NCBI GenBank assembly: GCA_017308345.1
Contig: JAFKFE010000541.1
Location: 1-9,283, forward strand
Length of the DNA: 9,283 bases
Origin: Alphaproteobacteria bacterium
GTDB lineage: Bacteria > Pseudomonadota > Alphaproteobacteria > Rhizobiales > Rhizobiaceae
Direction: 5' to 3'
The translations under genes and the position numbers were made by a program. Of this stretch, positions 1 to 6,208 are shown piece by piece (position 1 is the stretch's first letter; each line of letters opens with the position of its first letter). The notes under the pieces are model-generated. The model did not search any database. It saw nothing but the letters and a program-made list of their open reading frames with translations, and was not told the DNA's origin.

Positions 1-233
1 TTTCCCGGAAATCCGGCGATATTATCGCCGAGGCGCTGCGCCGTCCGGTGACGATCACCCAGCGCAACAAACCACGTCTCGTGCTTCTCAATATCGAGGA
101 TTACAAGCGGCTGATGCGCCAGTCGGATAGTCGCTCTGCCGGTACGATCGAGACCATGTCCGACAGCCTGTTCGCCGAATTCGAGAGCGCCGTCGAAGCC
201 TATGCACAGGAGGATGAAACGGGGCGGTCATGA
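1..233 (+). CDS. Phd/YefM-like antitoxin, 5' end cut by the window edge
   Basis: Reading in the frame that ends at the TGA at 231-233, the open frame continues to the left window edge (first whole codon at 3), so the true start lies outside and 76 residues are visible. The early part reads SRKSGDIIAEALRRPVTIT followed by QRNKPRLVLLNIEDYKRL. This matches the Phd/YefM antitoxin pattern: an amphipathic helix, then a 'pvtIT.rgkp..Vll..edY..L' strand-turn-helix, which is the DNA-binding and dimerisation part. The acidic C-terminal tail (EFESAVEAYAQEDE) is the sort of flexible segment that binds and neutralises the toxin. The stop overlaps the toxin start as ATGA (230-233), so the genes are probably translationally coupled. 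In this family the antitoxin usually represses its own operon; the operator would lie outside the window. A GTG at 48 is only an in-frame internal codon. Family call fairly sure, pairing inferred. Confidence 0.75.
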   Translation, partial: SRKSGDIIAEALRRPVTITQRNKPRLVLLNIEDYKRLMRQSDSRSAGTIETMSDSLFAEFESAVEAYAQEDETGRS

Positions 234-643
234 GCTACGACGACATCCGTACGGCAACCGTCATCCGTTACCCTTACCTCTGGGCGCGCGAAGCCCGCGC
301 CGGCGAGACGGAGGGCCGCAAGGAACGGCCCGTCGCCGTCGGCGTGCGGATTGTACGCACGGATGGCGATCTTGTCCTGGTCTTCCCGATCACCAGCAAG
401 GAGCCGGAGAAGGCTCGATTCGCGGTGGAGATCCCCGCCATCGAGAAGCGCCGCGCGGGACTCGATGCCGACCTCCGGTTATGGGTCATCCTCGACGAGT
501 TCAACTCCGATCTCGTCGGCAAGTCCTTCTATCTCGAACCCGAGCCGCCGATCGGACGCTTCAGCAAGGCCTTCTTCCTGCCGCTGCTGCGGGAGTTCAT
601 CATCAGGCGCAAAGCCTTCACCGAAGTCACCCGCTTCCGCTAG
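230..643 (+). CDS. PemK/MazF-like toxin of a type II toxin-antitoxin pair
   Basis: A 137-residue protein starting at the ATG that overlaps the antitoxin stop (ATGA), with AGGAGG at 208-213 inside the antitoxin gene. Toxins of the PemK/MazF family are small beta-barrel mRNA-cleaving enzymes. Points of resemblance: GRKERPVAVGVRI (29-41) recalls the '..RPavVis' strand that follows the first loop in MazF, and LVLVFPITSKEPEKARF (48-64) recalls the 'v.v.PiTS' strand, with a basic patch nearby. WVILDEFNSD (85-94) lies where the family has its third conserved segment. The first residues (VIRYPYLWAREARAGETEGR) replace the usual 'GdIv.vdf.p..G' and are longer and less typical, so this is a divergent member. 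Size, order antitoxin-toxin and overlap all fit a type II module. No damage is visible. It could instead be a related hypothetical family with the same fold; catalytic residues cannot be assigned safely. Confidence 0.68.
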   Translation: MSYDDIRTATVIRYPYLWAREARAGETEGRKERPVAVGVRIVRTDGDLVLVFPITSKEPEKARFAVEIPAIEKRRAGLDADLRLWVILDEFNSDLVGKSFYLEPEPPIGRFSKAFFLPLLREFIIRRKAFTEVTRFR

Positions 644-680
644 CATCGGTATAGCCGCGCCGTCCATGAGCGAAACCCAA

Positions 681-711
681 CGGCCGAAGGCCGTGTCCCC
701 GCGACCGCGGG
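681..711. repeat. Two tandem GC-rich hairpins between convergent genes
   Basis: CGGCC-GAA-GGCCG (681-693) is followed by CCCGCG-AC-CGCGGG (698-711). The pair lies in the 117-bp gap between the toxin stop and the converging GNAT stop. The same two hairpins, in the same order and with almost the same spacing, recur at 1285-1313, and both copies continue into a similar segment ending GTCCGG. This makes it a dispersed repeat module rather than a chance palindrome. It could act as a bidirectional transcription end or RNA stabiliser, but there is no T tract. Confidence 0.7.
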
Positions 712-760
712 CCGTAGCTCTTCCGTCCGGTATCGCGCGATGGAAAAGGTTCGGCTTATC

Positions 761-1213
761 TCAGCGCCCGAGCACGTAAAGAATATCCGGCAGGCCGTCC
801 CCGTTGGCCGAGCCGTCGCCGAAGCTTTCGGCGCGAAAGCCGTGGCGTTCGTAGAACCGCCGCGCGCCGATATTGGCCTGGAAGCAATGGAGCTTGATGA
901 CGGACATGCCGGCGGTGGCGTGGGAAAGCAGCCGGCTGCCGATGCCTTGCCCTGTCCAGGCCGGATCGAGATAGAGCTGCTCGACCCAATCGCCGTGGAT
1001 GGCGATGAAGCCGACGATGCGGTCGCCATCTTCGGCGACCGTCACCTCCTGCTCCGGCAGCAGGATGTCGCGGATGAAGAACAGGTCCTCCTCCGGCGTA
1101 TGCAGGACCGGCATCCAGGCGAAGGTGTTCAGTGACGCGCGCAGGAGCTTGGCGATGACTGTGGCGTCCGCGTCGATAGCGGGGCGTAGGGTGACTTTGG
1201 CGTGATCACTCAT
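761..1213 (-). CDS. GNAT-family N-acetyltransferase
   Basis: A 150-residue single-domain GNAT enzyme that should transfer an acetyl group from acetyl-CoA to an unknown amine; the acceptor cannot be read from sequence. TLRPAIDADATVIAKLLRAS (8-27) is the usual first strand and helix. VAEDGDRIVGFIAIHGDWVEQLYLDPAWTG spans the central strands (59-88). Motif A is LYLDPAWTGQGIGSRLL (80-96), with the Q-G-x-G acetyl-CoA pyrophosphate loop. Motif B is FQANIGARRFYERHGF (111-126), with the typical N..A..FYe..GF. Start ATG at 1213 opens the typical GNAT N-terminus. The length is normal. It lies 168 bp downstream of asd on the same strand, but the gap is full of hairpins, so co-transcription is uncertain. 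It converges with the toxin gene. Confidence 0.88.
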   Translation of the reverse strand: MSDHAKVTLRPAIDADATVIAKLLRASLNTFAWMPVLHTPEEDLFFIRDILLPEQEVTVAEDGDRIVGFIAIHGDWVEQLYLDPAWTGQGIGSRLLSHATAGMSVIKLHCFQANIGARRFYERHGFRAESFGDGSANGDGLPDILYVLGR

Positions 1214-1235
1214 AGGTCGCCGCTGCCCCTCATCC

Positions 1236-1362
1236 GCCCTTCGGGCACTTCTCCCCGTTGAACGGGGAGAAGGAAGAAGCGCCCCGGCCGAAGGCCGAGC
1301 CCGCGACCGCGGGCCGCCGGTCGTCCGGCGCCCTCGCGGAGGGCCCGCCGCGGCAGCGGCGG
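1236..1362. repeat. Cluster of six small hairpins between asd and the GNAT gene
   Basis: Six perfect inverted repeats in 127 bp, nearly back to back: GCCC/GGGC (1236-1246); CTTCTCCCCGTT/AACGGGGAGAAG (1248-1272, 12-bp arms, one base between); CGGCC/GGCCG (1285-1297); GCCCGCG/CGCGGGC (1299-1314); GCCCTC/GAGGGC (1330-1344); CCGCCGC/GCGGCGG (1345-1362). The middle pair repeats the module at 681-711. The CTTCTCCCCG palindrome is of a kind I recall as very common between genes in Mesorhizobium. On the asd transcript the first two hairpins follow the stop directly, so they may end or stabilise that mRNA; no T run follows. Confidence 0.8.
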
Positions 1363-1381
1363 AACAGCCCGTGAGCGAGAA

Positions 1382-2416
1382 CTAAGCCGCCTTCTTCTTC
1401 GGCTGGATCAGGCCGCGCTCGACCAGGAGCTCGGCGATCTGGATGGCGTTCAGCGCCGCGCCCTTGCGCAGATTGTCGGAGACGACCCACATCGACAGGC
1501 CGTTGTCGACGGTCGAATCCTCGCGGATGCGCGAGATGAAGGTGGCGTCCTCGCCGGCCGATTCGAGCGGCGTGATGTAGCCGCCGTTCTCGCGCTTGTC
1601 CAAGACCTGGCAGCCCGGTGCCTCGCGAAGGATCTCGCGCGCCTCGTCCGCCGTGATCGGCTTCTCGAACTCGATGTTGACCGCTTCCGAATGACCGATG
1701 AACACCGGCACGCGCACGCAGGTCGCCGTCAGCTTGATCTTGGGATCGAGCATCTTCTTGGTCTCGGCCACCATCTTCCACTCCTCCTTGGTGGAGCCGT
1801 CGTCGAGGAAGACGTCGATATGCGGAATGACGTTGAAGGCGATGCGCTTGGTGAACTTCTTGACGTCGACCTGGTCGGCGACGAACACGGCGCGGGTCTG
1901 CGTGAACAGCTCGTCCATACCTTCCTTGCCGGCGCCGGACACCGACTGGTAGGTGGCGACGACGACGCGCTTGATGGTCGCGGCGTCATGCAGCGGCTTC
2001 AGCGCCACCACGAGCTGCGCGGTCGAGCAGTTCGGGTTGGCGATGATGTTCTTGCGCGAGAACAGCGAGATCGCGTCCGGGTTCACCTCCGGCACGATCA
2101 GCGGCACGTCCGGATCGTAGCGGAAGGCGGACGAATTATCGATGACGACGCAGCCCTGCTTGCCGATCTTGGGCGACCATTCCTTAGAGACGTTGCCGCC
2201 GGCCGACATGACGCAGAGGTCGGTGTCGGAAAAGTCGTAGGTGTCGAGCGCCTTGACCTTCAGCGTGCGGTCGCCGAAGGACACTTCGGTGCCCTGGCTG
2301 CGCCGCGAGGCCAGCGCCACGACCTCGCTCACCGGGAAGCCGCGCTCGTCCAGAATATTGAGCATTTCGCGGCCCACATTGCCCGTGGCGCCGACTACCG
2401 CAACCTTGAAACTCAT
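1382..2416 (-). CDS. asd: Aspartate-semialdehyde dehydrogenase
   Basis: Full-length 344-residue Asd, cytosolic. It reduces aspartyl-4-phosphate to aspartate-4-semialdehyde with NADPH, the branch point to lysine/diaminopimelate, threonine and methionine. Visible: the N-terminal dinucleotide loop VVGATGNVGREML (7-19); SRRSQG (38-42), where NADPH phosphate is usually held; VIDNSSAFR (91-99); the catalytic cysteine C130 in NPNCSTAQ; SVSGAGKEG (158-166); and RVPVFIGHSEAVNIEF (235-250) with substrate Arg235 and catalytic His242. The C-terminus ends in PKKKAA. The RVPV..GHSE pattern places it in the shorter class typical of Gram-positives and alphaproteobacteria rather than the E. coli class. The start ATG is preceded by AGGAG at 2423-2427, six bases away. 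The leader just upstream is structured (see 2430-2506). Divergent from the DEAD-box helicase gene. No oddities in the coding sequence. Confidence 0.97.
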   Translation of the reverse strand: MSFKVAVVGATGNVGREMLNILDERGFPVSEVVALASRRSQGTEVSFGDRTLKVKALDTYDFSDTDLCVMSAGGNVSKEWSPKIGKQGCVVIDNSSAFRYDPDVPLIVPEVNPDAISLFSRKNIIANPNCSTAQLVVALKPLHDAATIKRVVVATYQSVSGAGKEGMDELFTQTRAVFVADQVDVKKFTKRIAFNVIPHIDVFLDDGSTKEEWKMVAETKKMLDPKIKLTATCVRVPVFIGHSEAVNIEFEKPITADEAREILREAPGCQVLDKRENGGYITPLESAGEDATFISRIREDSTVDNGLSMWVVSDNLRKGAALNAIQIAELLVERGLIQPKKKAA

Positions 2417-2429
2417 CGATATCTCCTGT

Positions 2430-2506
2430 CCCTCTCCGCTTGGTTGTTGGAGAAACCCGCCGGCCTGATTGCGGGTTCCGTCCCCCGGGCCGGACCCGGG
2501 AGAGGG
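2430..2506 (-). promoter_or_regulatory. Structured leader ahead of asd
   Basis: On the asd strand, arms CCCTCTCC and GGAGAGGG (2499-2506 and 2430-2437) enclose two more inverted repeats: CCCGGG at 2495-2500 with CCCGGG at 2484-2489, which overlaps the outer arm by two bases so the two folds compete at the edge, and AACCCGC/GCGGGTT (2454-2460 with 2471-2477). The outer arm ends two bases before the AGGAG ribosome-binding site, so the fold touches translation initiation. No leader peptide or recognised riboswitch is seen. It may be a regulatory leader or just another dispersed palindrome. Confidence 0.45.
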
Positions 2507-2740
2507 TGGTTAGGCCAAGGGAATCACACCGTTTTGGTGGTGGTTTTTTTGCCGGTTTTCTTGGCCAAGAATGGGGTTTTGCTGGAATGGACGGACGCGC
2601 CGAAGCGCCCGGCCCAATGGTTCGCATTGCGGCCGGGGGCGTCGAATGCAAGAAGAGCCATCAAGAGGCCGCGCATCGAAAGACAATCCCGTTCGACGCG
2701 GGCTTTTACGCGGTTTGGCAAAAGAGTCAATTGGCGGCGC

Positions 2741-2785
2741 CTTTCCCTTCTCCCCTTGTGGGTCCCGCAAGGGGAGAAGGGGAAG
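2741..2785. repeat. Long near-perfect inverted repeat (CCTTCTCCCCTT family)
   Basis: Bases 2741-2757 pair with 2769-2785 over 17 positions with a single G-T pair (arms contain CCTTCTCCCCTT and AAGGGGAGAAGG). The inner bases GTGGG/CCCGC extend the pairing by five more, leaving almost no loop, so about 22 pairs in total. It is related to the CTTCTCCCCG palindrome at 1248-1272 (shared CTTCTCCCC/GGGGAGAAG core). As RNA it would make a very stable hairpin on either strand; as DNA it may extrude. No T tract follows closely. Confidence 0.85.
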
Positions 2786-2847
2786 GCGGTGCCGCCTGCT
2801 CTGTACAATGGCGGTCGCAGGAAGTAGGAACGCCGCAAATATCCTTT

Positions 2848-2886
2848 GGCCGGCGCAGTGCCGGCCTTGTGCTCCGCGACGAGCAC
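2848..2886 (+). promoter_or_regulatory. Two hairpins in the probable 5' leader of the helicase gene
   Basis: GGCCGGC-GCAGT-GCCGGCC (2848-2866) is followed after two bases by GTGCTC-CGCGAC-GAGCAC (2869-2886). Both stems are perfect. They lie 26 bases before the ATG at 2912, just outside the ribosome-binding zone, where the sequence turns purine-rich (GAAAGAAGAAA) with no strong AGGAGG. Cold-shock and DEAD-box genes often have structured leaders that control translation or decay; applying that here is an inference. Confidence 0.6.
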
Positions 2887-2911
2887 GGACCCCGAATTCC
2901 GAAAGAAGAAA

Positions 2912-4813
2912 ATGTCCAGTTTCGAAACGATCGTTCCTGCGCTGGCGCAGGCGCTGGAAAAGCGCGGTTATTCAGCGCTGACGCCGGTGCAGAAGGCGGT
3001 GCTGGGGCCGGAGCTCGGCGAGGCCGACGCGCTGGTTTCGGCGCAGACCGGGTCCGGCAAGACCGTCGCCTTCGGCCTTGCCGTGGCGCCGACCCTGCTT
3101 GGCGGCGCCGAGCGTTTCGCAGCCGCCGGCGCGCCGCTCGGACTGGTCGTGGCCCCGACGCGCGAGCTGGCGCTGCAGGTGCGGCGCGAGCTCGAATGGC
3201 TCTATGAGCTGACCGGCGCGCAGATCGCCTCCTGCGTCGGCGGCATGGACATGCGCACCGAGCGGCGCGCGCTGGAGCGCGGTGCCCATATCGTCGTCGG
3301 CACGCCGGGCCGGCTGCGCGACCACATCACGCGCGGCGCGCTCGACATGTCGGCGCTGAAGGCCGTGGTGCTGGACGAGGCCGACGAGATGCTCGATCTC
3401 GGCTTCCGCGAGGACCTCGAATTCATCCTCGATGCCGCGCCCGCCGAGCGCCGCACGCTGATGTTTTCCGCCACCGTGCCGCGCTCCATCGCCACGCTGG
3501 CGAAGAACTACCAGCGCGACGCCGTGCGCATCTCGGCCGGCGGCGAGGAGAAGCAGCATCTCGACATCGAGTATAGGGCGCTTTCGGTCGCGCCCGCCGA
3601 TCGCGAGAACGCTATCATCAACGTGCTGCGCTACTATGAAGCCGCCAACGCGATGGTGTTCTGCAACACCCGCGCCGCCGTCAATCACCTCACGGCGCGC
3701 TTCAACAACCGCAATTTCTCCGTCGTGGCGCTGTCCGGCGAACTCAGCCAGAACGAGCGCAGCCATGCGCTGCAGGCGATGCGCGACGGCCGCGCCAAGG
3801 TCTGCATCGCGACCGACGTCGCCGCGCGCGGCATCGATCTGCCCAATCTCGATCTCGTCATCCATGCCGACCTGCCGAGCAACCCGGAGACGCTGCTGCA
3901 TCGCAGCGGCCGCACGGGCCGCGCCGGGCGAAAAGGGGTGAGCGCGCTGATCGTGCCGGGCAATGCCCGCCGGCGCACCGAGCGGCTGCTCGCCAATGCC
4001 GGCCTCACCGCGACCTGGGCGAGCCCGCCCTCGGCCGACGAGGTGCTGAAGCGAGACGACGAGCGCATCCTGGCCGATCCTTCCTTCGGCGAGCCGGTCA
4101 AGGAGGAAGAGCGCGACTTCGCCGCCGCGCTTCTGGAACGGCACGGCGCCGAGCTGGTGGCCGCGGCCTTCGTGCGGCTTTGCCGCGGCAGCCGGTCGGC
4201 GCCCGAGGACCTGACCGAGGTCGCGCCCTTCGCGCCGTCGAAGGAAAAGTTCGCGCGCGGGGAGGAAACACTTGGTCGCCGGGAAGCAACATCGGGCCGC
4301 CGTGACGATTTCGGCGACAGCGTCTGGTTCTCGCTGTCGGTCGGCCGCCGGCAGAACGCCGAGCCGCGCTGGCTGATCCCGATGCTGTGCCGCACCGCCG
4401 GCATGTCCAAGCGCGAGATCGGCGCCATCAAGATGCAGCCCGAAGAGACCTTCGTGCAGATCGCCGCCGACTGGGCCGACCGGTTCGTCGCCGCGATCGG
4501 CCCCGACCGCAAGCTGCAGGGCAGCATCGCGGTCAGGCGCATCGACGGCACGCCGGACCTGTCGCGCGCCGGCTACCAGCCGCCGAAACCGGAGAAGAAA
4601 CCGCATCGCGGCAAACGGTCTTTCGACCAGGATGCGGCCGGATTCGAGAAGCGGGCACCAGGCGAGCGTCAGCATGTCGGCGAGGCGAAACCCTGGGCGA
4701 AGAAACCCGGCAAGGCGAAATTCGACAAGCCGAAGTTCGACGGGCCAAAGTTCGATCGGCCGAAATCCGATCCGCCGGCAAAGCGCAAGAAGCAGAAGAA
4801 GCGGCCAGCGTAG
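2912..4813 (+). CDS. DEAD-box ATP-dependent RNA helicase with DbpA-type RNA-binding domain
   Basis: A 633-residue cytosolic helicase that should unwind short RNA duplexes, likely in ribosome assembly, mRNA decay or cold adaptation. Core motifs in order: Q motif with GYSALTPVQ (19-27); I AQTGSGKT (44-51); Ia PTREL (82-86); Ib TPGR (131-134); II DEAD (155-158); III SAT (186-188); IV VFCNTR (249-254); V ATDVAARGID (300-309); VI HRSGRTGRAG (330-339). Residues about 469-546 (SVWFSLSVGRR...) match the DbpA/CsdA RNA-binding fold, which in DbpA reads a 23S rRNA hairpin. From about 550 the tail is basic, with KFDKPKFDGPKFDRPKSD near 603-620 and ending KRKKQKKRPA. The start at 2912 is chosen because the Q motif follows at the usual distance; an in-frame ATG at 2846 would add 22 odd residues coded by the leader hairpins. 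Closest to DeaD/CsdA-like rhizobial helicases; exact orthology unclear. Convergent with leuB. Confidence 0.94.
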   Translation: MSSFETIVPALAQALEKRGYSALTPVQKAVLGPELGEADALVSAQTGSGKTVAFGLAVAPTLLGGAERFAAAGAPLGLVVAPTRELALQVRRELEWLYELTGAQIASCVGGMDMRTERRALERGAHIVVGTPGRLRDHITRGALDMSALKAVVLDEADEMLDLGFREDLEFILDAAPAERRTLMFSATVPRSIATLAKNYQRDAVRISAGGEEKQHLDIEYRALSVAPADRENAIINVLRYYEAANAMVFCNTRAAVNHLTARFNNRNFSVVALSGELSQNERSHALQAMRDGRAKVCIATDVAARGIDLPNLDLVIHADLPSNPETLLHRSGRTGRAGRKGVSALIVPGNARRRTERLLANAGLTATWASPPSADEVLKRDDERILADPSFGEPVKEEERDFAAALLERHGAELVAAAFVRLCRGSRSAPEDLTEVAPFAPSKEKFARGEETLGRREATSGRRDDFGDSVWFSLSVGRRQNAEPRWLIPMLCRTAGMSKREIGAIKMQPEETFVQIAADWADRFVAAIGPDRKLQGSIAVRRIDGTPDLSRAGYQPPKPEKKPHRGKRSFDQDAAGFEKRAPGERQHVGEAKPWAKKPGKAKFDKPKFDGPKFDRPKSDPPAKRKKQKKRPA

Positions 4814-4902
4814 GATCGCGACGGAAGGCGGAGGCAGCCCCCCGGCGAGCGTTCTCCTTCGGTGGCAAAGCGCGACCTTCGAGATCGGCCGAAGCGCCCG
4901 AA

Positions 4903-4969
4903 CTTCGTCATCCGCGGGCGAAGCGGAAGCAAAGCGGACGCGTAGACCCGAGGATGACGAAGGCGCGGG
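4903..4969. repeat. CGTCATCC-type palindromic repeat, copy 1
   Basis: Arms 4903-4918 and 4947-4962 are inverted repeats of 16 bases with one mismatch (CTTCGTCATCC... / ...GGATGACGAAG), with a 28-base spacer. A second copy at 7276-7341 shares the arms, much of the spacer (GAAGC, AAGCG, ACGCG, AGACCC) and the trailing GACGAAGGCGCGGG. It lies between the convergent helicase and leuB 3' ends, where it may serve as a shared transcription end. The rest of the 4814-5017 gap shows nothing else clear. Confidence 0.85.
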
Positions 4970-5017
4970 TTGCGCAATTGCCACCGAGGCGAGGCCGGCT
5001 GCGTCGACGGTGACGGA

Positions 5018-6121
5018 TCAGCCGAGGAATTTGGCGATGATGGCGTCGCCCATTTCGGTGGTGCCGACTTCCTTCATGCCCGCCGAGAAAATGTCTTTCG
5101 TGCGCAGGCCGTCGTCGAGCACGGCGGCGATCGCCGCTTCGAGCTTGTCGGCTTCCGCCACCATGCCGAAGGAATAGCGCAGGCACATGGCGAAGGAGGC
5201 GATCATCGCGATCGGGTTGGCGATGCCCTTGCCGGCGATGTCGGGCGCCGAGCCATGCACCGGCTCATAGAGCGCCTTGCGCTTCTTGGTCTTGGGATCC
5301 GGCGCGCCGAGCGAGGCAGAGGGCAGCATGCCGATCGAGCCGGTGAGCATGGCGGCGATGTCGGAGAGCATGTCGCCGAACAGATTGTCGGTGACGATGA
5401 CGTCGAACTGCTTCGGCCAGCGCACCAGCTGCATGCCGCCGGCATCCGCCAGCATGTGGTCGAGCTTGACGTCGCTGTATTTGGCCTTGTGCGTCTGGCT
5501 GACCACCTCGTTCCACAGCACGCCCGACTTCATGACGTTGCGCTTTTCCATCGAGGTGACGTGGTTGCGCCGCGTGCGCGCGAGCTCGAAGGCGACGCCC
5601 GAAATGCGCTCGATCTCGAACGTGTCGTAGACCTGCGTGTCGATGCCGCGCTTCTGGCCGTTGCCGAGATCGATGATCTGCTTGGGCTCGCCGAAATAGA
5701 CGCCGCCGGTGAGCTCGCGCACGATGAGGATGTCGAGACCCTCGACCACCTCCTGCTTGAGCGAGGAGGAAGCAGCCAGCGCCGGGTAGCAGATCGCGGG
5801 CCTGAGGTTGGCGAACAGCTCCATGTCCTTGCGCAGCCGCAGCAGGCCGGCCTCGGGGCGCACCTCGTAAGGCACGGCATCCCATTTCGGCCCGCCGACG
5901 GCGCCGAACAGCACGGCGTCCGCCGCCATCGCCTTTGCCATGTCGGCGTCGGAGATCGCCGCGCCGTGCGCATCATAGGCGCAGCCGCCGACCAAGCCCT
6001 CATCGGTGGCGAAACCGCTGCCGAGCTTGTCGTTCATGGCCTTGATCAGCTTCTTCACCTCGGCCATGGCCTCGGGGCCGATGCCGTCGCCGGCGAGCAG
6101 GAAGAGATTTTTCGAAGCCAT
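5018..6121 (-). CDS. leuB: 3-isopropylmalate dehydrogenase
   Basis: A 367-residue cytosolic homodimeric enzyme that oxidises and decarboxylates 3-isopropylmalate with NAD+, giving 2-ketoisocaproate, the precursor of leucine. Visible: GDGIGPEAM (11-19); [16 protein letters not shown] (93-108) with the substrate arginines; [10 protein letters not shown] (135-144) with Tyr142; MEKRNVMKS (191-199) with the probable catalytic Lys193; the metal-binding aspartates Asp226, Asp250 and Asp254 (LADAGGM and FGDMLSD); and the NAD-binding [15 protein letters not shown] (289-303). Length is normal for the family. The start is the ATG at 6121 (MASKNLFLL...). An in-frame ATG at 6184 would add 21 residues not seen in the family. 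The ribosome-binding site is weak (GGA about nine bases upstream). The loop reads LLAGDGIG where many homologues have LLPGDGIG. Transcribed towards the helicase; upstream is a MITE-like repeat, so it appears to be a single-gene unit. Confidence 0.97.
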   Translation of the reverse strand: MASKNLFLLAGDGIGPEAMAEVKKLIKAMNDKLGSGFATDEGLVGGCAYDAHGAAISDADMAKAMAADAVLFGAVGGPKWDAVPYEVRPEAGLLRLRKDMELFANLRPAICYPALAASSSLKQEVVEGLDILIVRELTGGVYFGEPKQIIDLGNGQKRGIDTQVYDTFEIERISGVAFELARTRRNHVTSMEKRNVMKSGVLWNEVVSQTHKAKYSDVKLDHMLADAGGMQLVRWPKQFDVIVTDNLFGDMLSDIAAMLTGSIGMLPSASLGAPDPKTKKRKALYEPVHGSAPDIAGKGIANPIAMIASFAMCLRYSFGMVAEADKLEAAIAAVLDDGLRTKDIFSAGMKEVGTTEMGDAIIAKFLG

Positions 6122-6208
6122 GGAGAACCGTCCGGAAAGAGTTTGAACCGCGGCCTTGCTAAACGCCAAGCGGTTGCGGCGCAAGGGGATGAGCGTCGAG
6201 ATCCTTCA

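Larger units (their letters stand above)
2417..2911. other. 495-bp divergent intergenic region, asd / helicase
   Basis: No gene is supported here. It holds, from left to right: the asd ribosome-binding site and structured leader; a T-rich stretch with seven T at 2544-2550; the palindrome TCTTGGCCAAGA (2559-2570); an unremarkable stretch to 2740; the long inverted repeat at 2741-2785; and the hairpin pair at 2848-2886 ahead of the helicase. Promoters for both genes should lie here, but I could not place convincing -35/-10 pairs. The open frames in this region have no family features and run through the palindromes. Confidence 0.7.

Noticed and set aside
2525..2550. Terminator-like stem (CACACC/GGTGGTG with a bulge) followed by seven T on the plus strand
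   Set aside because: The stem is short and imperfect and no plus-strand gene ends upstream, so a terminator is not supported; it could at most stop antisense transcripts.
1691..2827. A 378-residue plus-strand open frame opposite asd
   Set aside because: Antisense shadow of asd, rich in H/R/G/D, with no recognisable family; it also runs through the palindromes of the intergenic region.
2524..2886. A minus-strand frame in the asd-helicase gap ending in a Lys/Thr-rich tail (AKKTGKKTTTKTV)
   Set aside because: The tail looks like a small basic protein, but the rest reads through the long inverted repeat and a leader hairpin, no ribosome-binding site is clear, and the Lys/Thr codons come from an A-rich tract.
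2846..2911. Upstream ATG giving the helicase 22 extra residues
   Set aside because: The extra codons coincide with the two leader hairpins, and the Q motif is at the expected distance from the ATG at 2912.
2972..4984. A 670-residue open frame on the minus strand opposite the helicase
   Set aside because: It mirrors the helicase gene codon for codon in GC-rich DNA, has no domain features (long A/R/G/H-rich text), and the plus-strand gene shows every DEAD-box motif.
6122..6184. Upstream ATG giving LeuB 21 extra residues
   Set aside because: LeuB proteins start a few residues before the GDGIGPE loop, which fits the ATG at 6121.
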